A DNA stretch of 64,000 nt from positions 744,001 to 808,000 of the forward strand of contig NZ_CP136910.1 of NCBI RefSeq assembly GCF_033100115.1, in the 5' to 3' direction. Below the pieces are notes generated by a model that did no database searches, had not been told where the DNA came from, and was given only the letters and a program-made list of their open reading frames with translations. Numbering within the stretch: position 1 is the first letter of the stretch; every line of letters begins with the position of its first letter. A program made the position numbers and the translations under genes. Shown here in pieces: positions 45,901-52,703 of the stretch. This stretch comes from Anaerocolumna sp. AGMB13020. Its GTDB lineage: Bacteria; Bacillota; Clostridia; Lachnospirales; Lachnospiraceae.

Positions 45901-46167
45901 GGTTCCTATCTCACTGGTAAAGGTGAGATCCCTGACTTCCTTCTCTTTTTTAAGCTTTTGATAAGTATCTTCGTTACCATCCAGATAGGCCGCCTGCCAG
46001 CTGCCATATAACTGCTTTCTCTGTTCTGTTTTTGTTGCTTCCATACTGGCCTGAAATATCAGACCTGCTGTTATGAATGCAAAGGACAAGGATACCACCA
46101 GCTTTAACAGCAGGGAATCCCTCTTTCTTCCTTTCATCCCATTTCTAGCAATTTCTCTTATATTCAT
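42961..46167 (-). CDS. Large ABC permease with two FtsX domains
   Basis: 1068 residues. N-terminal span (LLKLVVSLSFAFITAGLIF), an extracellular domain of ~300 residues, an FtsX block with LITFAVLGIIFVTTVCAVFQIF and LVLLKSIGATRGQLFQILF. A second span, a second extracellular domain and a C-terminal FtsX block follow (GILQSMGVTKGQFARQYIFQGI). It starts 11 bases after the ATPase gene, with GGAGG in the gap. The pair is a MacB-superfamily exporter. A decayed fragment closely matching residues around 880-990 lies upstream at 47.0-47.3 kb. Confidence 0.9.
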   Translation of the reverse strand: MNIREIARNGMKGRKRDSLLLKLVVSLSFAFITAGLIFQASMEATKTEQRKQLYGSWQAAYLDGNEDTYQKLKKEKEVRDLTFTSEIGTTTKLGTIGTMSKDFIGMGGFSLYKGTLPEADNEIAVELNQLSSAGLELEVGQKLLLDIAVVTINENINEEINDKLQTEYYNSYSEPNALIRYGYHDNPSRRIGDTNVIVSTDYVFYFRRGEPSDEKTIKEKGLITHQEVVLQKEFTITGIINTYSDKWDLGGHSVPSAFVTEAAGDKLFEDFRNNSFIDVSAYKIPMDLFFNLKHLTAETVGKMSEKYPSPVKESDDVSALYNRVWLNIKKVITPEDRDKIKEYYSNLQIEPSQEDTGLTKDSVSEDSTSNFRRNSFTYPDTSNSVEHLITFAVLGIIFVTTVCAVFQIFLTQIRRRSRKLVLLKSIGATRGQLFQILFWEAVYLWRTGLLMGVLGGSLLSILILCGIKLFGNERLVIDIPSELLILGVLVGSISLFAGVLLPAVSAVNVPLTGTLAKKQKHSKAVYHGKQKRRKPVKQNFFHITLRYFKNNRGRGLLAFAISVFIISILSASLYLSYNSFSRYRDSVRENGRPDYTMRAVYGENQNKLPDIKAELMQIKGVKAVENFKFGKKLLFWYEGYKEDVILKAFEDQLPNELKQEHFSKYVSGTAGQPEYISDAYYSYYYGVDTESESGKNLLAAVTEGSVDIEKFKTGEEVILMVPLTMEGKLKDSAERLTEYEKVKTAVGLDKRMSWLLKKNKIYYTSMDKRYKELYLSESQIKPGDTLYLSTDREKIGEEERIISFNTAEVKVGGIIHYFPEGGSWPFSDLVPYYTVIGSMDGMEVMYPNSQMGLFRVNLEQMTEMIKILYPTAYGRTLWNITAEDKENPEVLDAALLAFANNKGFTLYNYRESSERMLAEALNNTMIISLLGLISSVIAFIAFYNTSVSKMEQERNRIGILQSMGVTKGQFARQYIFQGIIQGTAAVIVTSAAMLLLLGTVTLITSDIPLRNLKELVNQVIAGRLWLYPWKLYGAVSVIFIALVTILQLIPAMAIAKQYPVDNIRSLGR

Positions 46168-46178
46168 TGTAATACCTC

Positions 46179-46853
46179 CTATTCAATTGAGGTAATACTG
46201 CCATTACTGATTGTAATAACACGTTCTGCATTGGCGGCTATTTCCATGTCATGGGTTACAAGCACCACCGTCTGACCGAATTCTTTTGCAGACTGTTTTA
46301 ACAGGCGTATCACTTCTTTTCCGGTATTCTCATCCAGATTCCCTGTAGGTTCATCAGCTAACAGAATTGCAGGTTTTGTAGCAAGTGCTCTTGCTATAGC
46401 TACTCTTTGGCGTTCACCACCTGAAAGTTCATCGGGATAGTAGGGAAGTTTTCCTGTTATATCCAGTGTTTCCAACACTTTATTAAGATACTCCCTGTCT
46501 TCTTTGCGGTTATCCAGGTGAACCGGCATCAGGATATTTTCGAGTACTGTATGTTCAGACAGGAGATTAAATGACTGAAATACGAAGCCTATTCTCCTTC
46601 TTCGAAGGACCGCCAGTTCCTTTTCCTTCAGCTCGAACATGCTCTGCCCCTCCAGATATACTTTACCGCCTGTCGGTTTGTCCAATCCTCCAAGGATATG
46701 TAAAAGAGTGGATTTACCGGAACCACTTTTGCCTATAATTGCGTGAAAGACGCCTTTTTCGATTTCTAAATCCGTGGCCTTTAAGGCTTTCGTTTCAAGC
46801 TCTCCTTTCCCATAGGATCTTTCGGCCTGTACTGTTTTTAACACTATTTCCAC
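46179..46853 (-). CDS. ABC exporter ATP-binding protein (LolD/MacB type)
   Basis: 224 residues. Walker [14 protein letters not shown]-loop FVFQSFNLL, signature [15 protein letters not shown], Walker B ILLADEPTGNLD and H-loop LVTHD are intact. The start is GTG with AAGGAG eight bases upstream. It forms an exporter with the 1068-residue permease that follows. Substrate unknown. Confidence 0.93.
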   Translation of the reverse strand: MEIVLKTVQAERSYGKGELETKALKATDLEIEKGVFHAIIGKSGSGKSTLLHILGGLDKPTGGKVYLEGQSMFELKEKELAVLRRRRIGFVFQSFNLLSEHTVLENILMPVHLDNRKEDREYLNKVLETLDITGKLPYYPDELSGGERQRVAIARALATKPAILLADEPTGNLDENTGKEVIRLLKQSAKEFGQTVVLVTHDMEIAANAERVITISNGSITSIE

Positions 46854-47019
46854 TGTTTACACTCCTTTTTGTTTATTCCTATAAATCGATGTAAATACCT
46901 GGTTCAAAAGTAAGAATTTAACACTTGTACTATTTTACATATTAATAGTCTATTTATCAAGTTATATAAAGCAAAATGTTATTTTTTAATCAATCTCTAA
47001 TAATTTGAGAATAAATGTA

Positions 47020-47275
47020 CATTAAGGCTCCCCCTATACCAGTCCCTGCAGCAGATATTGAGAGGTAAACAGATGCCTGGTTACTAGAAGTGCCTTAAAA
47101 TTCCGATTGCTTCTTCTCCTGCTTCATTTTTGATACTACCGTATAATTAGAAAGCATTGTACAAAGTAAAACCATATTTATTAGCAAAGGCAAGCAGGGT
47201 AACTTCCGATATTTTCTGATTATCGTTATCTGAGGCAGCTTGTTTCATTGATAGCCCAACCCCTTGTACGAAGCC
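47020..47275 (-). pseudogene. Decayed remnant of a paralogous FtsX permease
   Basis: The minus-strand frame ending at 47147 reads ISEVTLLAFANKYGFTLYN, matching VLDAALLAFANNKGFTLYN of the intact permease. Further along, GVSKMKQEKK-type sequence with interrupted GIL and QASVYLS...GTGIGG matches TSVSKMEQERNRIGILQSMG and the QYIFQGIIQGTA region, with stops and frame changes. About 45 codons between the two blocks are missing. It lies upstream of the ATPase on the same strand, as expected after tandem duplication and decay. The rest of 46854-47507 is AT-rich without other genes. Confidence 0.75.
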
Positions 47276-47507
47276 AGAAAGAAATCGAGCAAATGAATGT
47301 GCTTTTTATTTTTAGCTCTGTTAGACAATAATATTGATATTAAACAAATATGTAATGTATAATATTACCACATTCATGATTTATAATCGTTTACAAAAAT
47401 GAAACAAAAAATATATATTACGGTAACTAATCCGTCAATTTCTCTTAGTAGAATAACGGGCAATAAGATATCTAATCTTTTATAATTGTTATCAAGGAGA
47501 TGCGAAA

Positions 47508-48341
47508 ATGGATTGGGTAGATAGAATGAATAAAGCAATTGATTATATAGAAGAACACCTGACCGAAAAAATTAGTGAAAAAGAAATAAACAACATCACA
47601 GCGTGTTCATTCTCAATGTTTCAAGGCTCTTTCACACAAATTACAGGGGTGACTCTTTCGGAGTATTTACGTCGTCGTAAGCTGACCTGTGCCGCATATG
47701 AGTTACAAAATACAGATGAAAAAGTAATTGATATTTCGTTAAAATATGGCTACAATTCTGCTGATGCATTTACAGTTGCTTTTAAGCGATTGCATGGTGT
47801 TACTCCAACCGAAGCAAGATTTTCAGGTGTAACTCTCACATTCTATTGTCGTATTCGCTTCTCACTTAAAATTGAAGGAGTTGATAAAATGGACTATACC
47901 ACTATTGAAGGTTCATCATTCAAAGTAATTGGAATAAGACGTACAACACCATATGGCGGTGGTACGTGGGCGGTGGTAAAAAGTGATGGGAGCAACGAGA
48001 AAATCAAAGAAATCAGTGGAAAATTTTATGATTTAGGTCTATGCTTTGGATTTGGTGCTGACGGAAGCAATGACTATATGTGTGGTATTGAATGGGATAA
48101 AGAAGATATTGCAGGTTTGGATACATATCAATATCCGAGTGTTACTTGGCTCAAGTTTGAAGCTAATGGTTCTATTGCGGGTCAAACTCTTGGCGGTGTA
48201 TGGAAACGTATTCATGAGGAGTTTTTACCACAAAGCAAGTACAAGCTATCCGGACTGCCTACTATAGAAAAATATGTCAAATGGGATGCTGCGGATGATA
48301 TGTGTATTGTTGAGATTTGGCTTCCTGTTGCTTTAAAGTAG
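47508..48341 (+). CDS. AraC-family regulator with GyrI-like effector domain
   Basis: 277 residues. The AraC double helix-turn-helix is at the N-terminus (MDWVDRMNKAIDYIEEHLTEKISEKEI ... VIDISLKYGYNSADAFTVAFKRLHGVTP), followed by a GyrI/BmrR-like effector-binding domain (TIEGSSFKVIGIRRTT ... VEIWLPVALK). This Rob/SoxS-like order is typical of drug- or stress-responsive regulators. AAGGAG lies eight bases before the ATG. Targets are unknown; the nearby exporter on the other strand is a possibility. Confidence 0.88.
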   Translation: MDWVDRMNKAIDYIEEHLTEKISEKEINNITACSFSMFQGSFTQITGVTLSEYLRRRKLTCAAYELQNTDEKVIDISLKYGYNSADAFTVAFKRLHGVTPTEARFSGVTLTFYCRIRFSLKIEGVDKMDYTTIEGSSFKVIGIRRTTPYGGGTWAVVKSDGSNEKIKEISGKFYDLGLCFGFGADGSNDYMCGIEWDKEDIAGLDTYQYPSVTWLKFEANGSIAGQTLGGVWKRIHEEFLPQSKYKLSGLPTIEKYVKWDAADDMCIVEIWLPVALK

Positions 48342-48471
48342 TATTATTCCTGATAAGCATCAGGCTAAGTTCAATTGGTTTGTTGTCTTTAGAAATTGCA
48401 TCGCTGCCATTACCTCAATGTAATTTTACAAGTTACAAATGTCATATATCTTTATGTGAAAGTCATGTGTA

Positions 48472-48499
48472 TGGACATTTCTGATATAAGTGTTATAAT
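48472..48499 (+). promoter_or_regulatory. Promoter of the sirtuin gene
   Basis: TGGACA (48472-48477), a 16-base spacer and TATAAT (48494-48499) make a good sigma-A promoter 140 bases before the start codon. The leader contains a hairpin AGTGGGCAGAG / CTCTGCTCACT (48521-48550) without a T-tract. Confidence 0.6.
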
Positions 48500-48639
48500 T
48501 TTAAGTAATAAGTTTGATTTAGTGGGCAGAGTACTTTTTCTCTGCTCACTGTTAAACAAAGAATCCACAATAAGTTGGGACAGAGCCTAAAATTAATATC
48601 CTGCCAACAACAACTTTATGAAACTGAGGTATATTATCA

Positions 48640-49359
48640 ATGAATCTGATTGAAGAATTGAATGAACTTATAAATGGCAGTAATAATATTGTATTTTTCG
48701 GCGGTGCAGGTGTTTCTACCGAAAGCGGAATTCCGGATTTTCGTAGTGTTGACGGTCTCTACCACTTAAAGTATGACTATTCGCCGGAACAGATCTTAAG
48801 CAGGAGCTTTTTTCAGAAGAAACCGGAGGATTTCTATCGTTTTTATTATGATAAGATGATTTATCAGGATGCCGTTCCCAATATTACCCATAAAAAGCTT
48901 GCAGAATTAGAAGCTGCCGGTAAATTAAAGGCCGTGATTACTCAGAACATCGATGGTCTCCATCAGGCAGCTGGAAGTAAGAATTTGATAGAACTTCACG
49001 GCAGTATACTTAAGAATCATTGCACCAGCTGCGGAGCCTTCTACACTTTAGAGGAAGTGTTAAAGAAAGCTCCCCTTCCACGCTGTTCTTGTGATGGTAT
49101 TATAAAACCCGAAGTGGTTCTGTATGAAGAACCTCTGAAGGAGCGAAATATCAGAGCGGCCATTAAGGCAATTTCTGAAGCAGATTTACTTATTATCGGT
49201 GGTACTTCCCTCAGTGTATATCCGGCTGCCGGTTTTATAGATTATTACACGGGAAACAAACTCGTCCTGATCAATAAATCTGCAACACCGATGGATTCCA
49301 AAGCAGATCTGCTACTTTCTCTGCCTCTGGGTGAGGTTATGAGTGCTTTACTTGTATAA
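48640..49359 (+). CDS. cobB: NAD-dependent protein deacylase, sirtuin (CobB/Sir2)
   Basis: 239 residues. NAD-binding GAGVSTESGIPDFRS near the N-terminus, TQNIDGLHQAAGS, catalytic His in ELHGS, and zinc ligands C128, C131, C149 and C151 are present. Sirtuins remove acyl groups from lysines using NAD. GAGG lies ten bases before the ATG. Its last 12 bases overlap the convergent Crp/Fnr gene. It is monocistronic by position. Confidence 0.93.
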   Translation: MNLIEELNELINGSNNIVFFGGAGVSTESGIPDFRSVDGLYHLKYDYSPEQILSRSFFQKKPEDFYRFYYDKMIYQDAVPNITHKKLAELEAAGKLKAVITQNIDGLHQAAGSKNLIELHGSILKNHCTSCGAFYTLEEVLKKAPLPRCSCDGIIKPEVVLYEEPLKERNIRAAIKAISEADLLIIGGTSLSVYPAAGFIDYYTGNKLVLINKSATPMDSKADLLLSLPLGEVMSALLV

Positions 49360-50127
49360 ATCGGCAGACAGCTCCATTAAGGTCCTCTCATCCGTGACGA
49401 TATAGGAGCTGCCTTCTTTTTTCAGAATACCTTGATCGCATAATTCTGAAAGGGTGCGCAACAGATGTCTGTAACTGGTTCCCAGTAATTCTGCAATCTC
49501 CGTTAGATTTTCATGAAAGCAGAGAATTTCTTTGCTGCTAGCATCCCCTTTGCCACTGTTATATTCTATAGCACTTCCATTCTTTCTAATACTTTTCTCT
49601 TTCTCCTTTATCCTGCTCTCTGAATTCTGTACTCTCTCTCCCGCTGTATAGATATAACTTGCCAGCCGGTTTTCAAGCGGATATAGAAGATTAATGGAAC
49701 TGTTCTTTGAACAACGGTTCAGTTTTCCCCCCAGAGAAGTGCAGATATATCGTAAGAATTTAGCATCCTCTAACAGGTACCTTCGGACAGAACGATAGGG
49801 TATGCCAACACAGTATGTGTCTGCAATCGCCTGAACATTGGTCAAAGCTTTCACAGAATCCACCGCCTCCAGATCCCCCAGTACCTTGAAGCCCTGATAG
49901 AAACATAGCAGCAGAGATTTCCCGTTACTTAACGAGGTAAATACCTTCGCTTTTCCTTCTATCAGGAATAGCAGATAGGATATCTCCTCCCCCTCTTTTG
50001 CTATAAATTCGTTTTTTCTAAAATATAATAATTCCATATGCATTGTCATATCTGCTGTAAAGATACTCTTTATGTCATACTGCCTGATATATTCTTTCAG
50101 GCGTTCTTCGTCATTTATCCTTACCAT
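49348..50127 (-). CDS. Crp/Fnr-family regulator with an insertion before the HTH
   Basis: 259 residues, longer than the usual ~230. Cyclic-nucleotide-type beta roll (LYFRKNEFIAKEGEEISYLLFLIEGKAKVF; LLCFYQGFKVLGDLEAV), dimer helix, then a low-complexity charged insertion (about residues 168-200, SRIKEKEKSIRKNGSAIEYN) and a winged helix (ENLTEIAELLGTSYRHLLRTL). It lacks the Fnr cysteine cluster and resembles YeiL-like members. AAGGAG lies four bases before the ATG. It is divergent from two DUF606 genes with a perfect palindrome between, which suggests autoregulation and control of the pair. Confidence 0.85.
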   Translation of the reverse strand: MVRINDEERLKEYIRQYDIKSIFTADMTMHMELLYFRKNEFIAKEGEEISYLLFLIEGKAKVFTSLSNGKSLLLCFYQGFKVLGDLEAVDSVKALTNVQAIADTYCVGIPYRSVRRYLLEDAKFLRYICTSLGGKLNRCSKNSSINLLYPLENRLASYIYTAGERVQNSESRIKEKEKSIRKNGSAIEYNSGKGDASSKEILCFHENLTEIAELLGTSYRHLLRTLSELCDQGILKKEGSSYIVTDERTLMELSADLYK

Positions 50128-50176
50128 CTTTCTCCTTTTATTGCATTTCCACAGAAATCTTATATAATTAAATTAT

Positions 50177-50192
50177 TATGACATATGTCATA
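50177..50192. promoter_or_regulatory. 16-bp perfect palindrome, candidate Crp/Fnr-type operator
   Basis: TATGACATATGTCATA lies 50 bases from the regulator start and 64 bases from the first DUF606 start. Symmetry and length are those of Crp/Fnr-family sites. Confidence 0.55.
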
Positions 50193-50255
50193 GTATATTT
50201 CAATTAAAATATGGTACATTTATCAGGAAGCAAAATCTTGTTGCAAGGAGGATGT

Positions 50256-50678
50256 ATGAATTATATTATTTCACTTATTGTGGGGGCCTTGACTTCCATC
50301 ATGATATTCTTTAATGGCAGTTTGTCGGAAGGGTATGGTAATACCCTGTCTACCATTCTTATTCATCTGGTGGGACTAATTGCTATTGTATTGGTATCCT
50401 TTCTGACCCGCTCCAAATTAAAGCTTAAGAAAGGTCTTCCTTTGTATCTATACAGTGCAGGTCTTGTAGGTATTGGAACAGTAATGCTTACTAATATAAG
50501 CTATATGAAGCTTGGTGTCTCACTTCCCCTTGCCTTAGGGTTACTGGGGCAGACTATCTTCTCTCTTTTGACGGATCATTTTGGCCTTCTGGGTATGAAG
50601 GTTGTAAAAGTTAATCCCAAGAAACTCATTGGCCTTGGGATTATCGGTATCGGTATTTTTATTATGGCATTACAGTAA
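50256..50678 (+). CDS. DUF606 (YdcZ-like) membrane protein, first of a pair
   Basis: 140 residues with five hydrophobic segments, starting MNYIISLIVGALTSIMIFFNG. DUF606 proteins belong to the drug/metabolite transporter superfamily and occur as half-size pairs. The ATG has AAGGAGG four bases upstream; the open frame extends to 50211 without a ribosome site. It probably forms a heterodimer with the next gene 15 bases on. Cargo unknown. Confidence 0.87.
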   Translation: MNYIISLIVGALTSIMIFFNGSLSEGYGNTLSTILIHLVGLIAIVLVSFLTRSKLKLKKGLPLYLYSAGLVGIGTVMLTNISYMKLGVSLPLALGLLGQTIFSLLTDHFGLLGMKVVKVNPKKLIGLGIIGIGIFIMALQ

Positions 50679-50693
50679 ACAGGAGGAAAAATT

Positions 50694-51146
50694 ATGTTTA
50701 TAATCTATTTGATAATTTCTGTACTGGCAGGTGTTTCCGTGGTACTGGGCAGAATCCTGAATGCCAAGCTGGCAGAGCAGATTGGTACAGTACAGGCAAC
50801 TGTAATTAATTATGTTGTAGGAATCTTTTTCTCCATTCTTATTTTTTTATTTCTGGAAAGAGGAATCTCCCTAACAGCACCTTCCATTCATATTCCTATT
50901 TGGGCTTATCTGGGTGGTATATTGGGGGTTGTAATTATAATGGTTTCTAACTACACTACTCCCAGAGTTCCCGCCTTCTATCTTACCCTTTTAGTATTCT
51001 TAGGACAGCTTGCTGTTGGTATTCTGATTGACTGGCTGGTAGCTAAGGAATTTTCTGTGTATAAACTTATCGGAAGTCTTTTTGTAGTATGCGGGTTCAC
51101 CTATAATCTGCTCTTAGACCGAAAACCGGCAAAAGAAGTCAAATAA
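50694..51146 (+). CDS. DUF606 (YdcZ-like) membrane protein, second of a pair
   Basis: 150 residues, five hydrophobic segments (MFIIYLIISVLAGVSVVLGR ... LIGSLFVVCGFTYNLLLD). AGGAGG lies seven bases before the ATG. Same family as the preceding gene but diverged in sequence, consistent with an inverted-topology partner in a small transporter. Likely under the divergent Crp/Fnr-type regulator. Confidence 0.87.
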   Translation: MFIIYLIISVLAGVSVVLGRILNAKLAEQIGTVQATVINYVVGIFFSILIFLFLERGISLTAPSIHIPIWAYLGGILGVVIIMVSNYTTPRVPAFYLTLLVFLGQLAVGILIDWLVAKEFSVYKLIGSLFVVCGFTYNLLLDRKPAKEVK

Positions 51147-51240
51147 ATTGATTGCATTTCTGCCTATCCTGAGCGTATAGGTTAAATTTAAAACAACGTT
51201 TACGCATGGACAGGCAGAGGTAATTCAGTCTATTCGTCTG

Positions 51241-52662
51241 TTAAAGACTCAGATATTCTTCTACCACTTCACAGACTAACCTTGCCTGCCCTGTTTTAGG
51301 CATTTCACAGAATATACGCAGTAAGGGTTCCGTGCCGGAGAATCGTATGATAACCCACCCACCGTTCTTAAAGTATACCTTACAACCATCCAGGTAAGAT
51401 ACCTTTTCTATATCAAAGGGCATGGGAGGTAAGCTTCTCTCTACCATAAGGGTATGATAAATTTCCTCTTTTCTTTCCTGGCTGAATTTATAATCCTTCT
51501 CATCCAGATAGTAAATTCCGTATTCCTCCTCTATTTCTTTTGCAATTTCTGAGAGCTTTTTACCCGTTACACAGATCATTTCCACCAGCAACGCTGCCGC
51601 ATAGATTCCGTCTTTCCCGTTAATATGACCGGCTACCGTAAGTCCTCCGGAGGATTCACCGCCTATAATTGCACTGGCTTCCTTCATTTTGGCTGAGATA
51701 TATTTAAATCCTACAGGTACTTCATAACACTGTTCTCCAAAACTCTCTGCGACACGGTCCAGCATATGAGTGGTTGCAAGATTTCTTACTGCCGGCCCTT
51801 TCCAGCCTTTATACCTGACAAGGTAATAATACAGCAATACCAATATATCATTTGGGTGCAGGAATTTTCCCGTATCATCAATTACACCGATTCTGTCTGC
51901 ATCCCCATCTGTTGCAATTCCAATATCAGCACCTTTATCCAGTACTGTATTTTGAAGACTTCTTAAAGTCATGGCAGTAGGAGAAGGCAGCTTTCCTCCA
52001 AAGAGGGTATCATGCCTCTCATGTATGGTACTCACATCGCATCTTGCAGTAAGCAATATGGTCTTTAAGGAGGTTTCACTTACCCCGTACATAGGATCCA
52101 GCACTACTCGTAAGCCTCTTTCTCTGATAGCTGCCATATCCAATGTACTAATAATATTATCCAGATATTCATTTAGGGGATTTATTTCCACTGCCATTCC
52201 CAAGGATAAAGCATTATCATATTCCAGAGCTTTAAGGCTATTTCCTGCCGCACCTTCCAAACTCTCTATGTATTTTTCAATATCAGCCGTCTGTACCTCA
52301 TCTGCATCCCTGCCCCCGTAGGTAAATACCTTGATACCGTTATAGATAGCCGGATTATGACTGGCAGTGACCATCATTCCATAATGATACTCATGTTTCA
52401 TACAATAGTACATAATCAAAGGTGTCGGTGAGGATCTGTTTATTAGAATAGTTTTAATACCTTCCGCAGTTAAGACTTCTGCTGCCCATTTCATCGCTTC
52501 TTTTGAAAGAAACCTCCTGTCATAGCCTAATACGATGCCCTCTGAAGCTACCCCTTCGGCCTTCATTTTATCTGCCATTGCATGGGCCAGAATCTGTATA
52601 TTTGCTTTTGTAAAATCTTCCCCTATAACAGCTCTCCAGCCTCCTGTACCAAATTTTATCAT
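51241..52662 (-). CDS. Phosphoglucomutase/phosphomannomutase
   Basis: 473 residues. Opening MIKFGTGGWRAVIGEDF, catalytic phosphoserine S101 in TASHNPAIYNGIK, Mg-binding DGDADRIGV, sugar-binding GGESSGG and phosphate-binding RFSGTEPLLRI are all present. The ATG at 52662 gives the family-typical start with GAGGAG just upstream; a GTG 18 bases earlier is open but lacks a site. It follows the GH94 phosphorylase on the same strand and can convert the glucose 1-phosphate that enzyme releases into glucose 6-phosphate. Confidence 0.92.
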   Translation of the reverse strand: MIKFGTGGWRAVIGEDFTKANIQILAHAMADKMKAEGVASEGIVLGYDRRFLSKEAMKWAAEVLTAEGIKTILINRSSPTPLIMYYCMKHEYHYGMMVTASHNPAIYNGIKVFTYGGRDADEVQTADIEKYIESLEGAAGNSLKALEYDNALSLGMAVEINPLNEYLDNIISTLDMAAIRERGLRVVLDPMYGVSETSLKTILLTARCDVSTIHERHDTLFGGKLPSPTAMTLRSLQNTVLDKGADIGIATDGDADRIGVIDDTGKFLHPNDILVLLYYYLVRYKGWKGPAVRNLATTHMLDRVAESFGEQCYEVPVGFKYISAKMKEASAIIGGESSGGLTVAGHINGKDGIYAAALLVEMICVTGKKLSEIAKEIEEEYGIYYLDEKDYKFSQERKEEIYHTLMVERSLPPMPFDIEKVSYLDGCKVYFKNGGWVIIRFSGTEPLLRIFCEMPKTGQARLVCEVVEEYLSL

Positions 52663-52703
52663 TTTCTCCTCACATTCCACCGCTTACAGCGGCAATACAT
52701 TTC

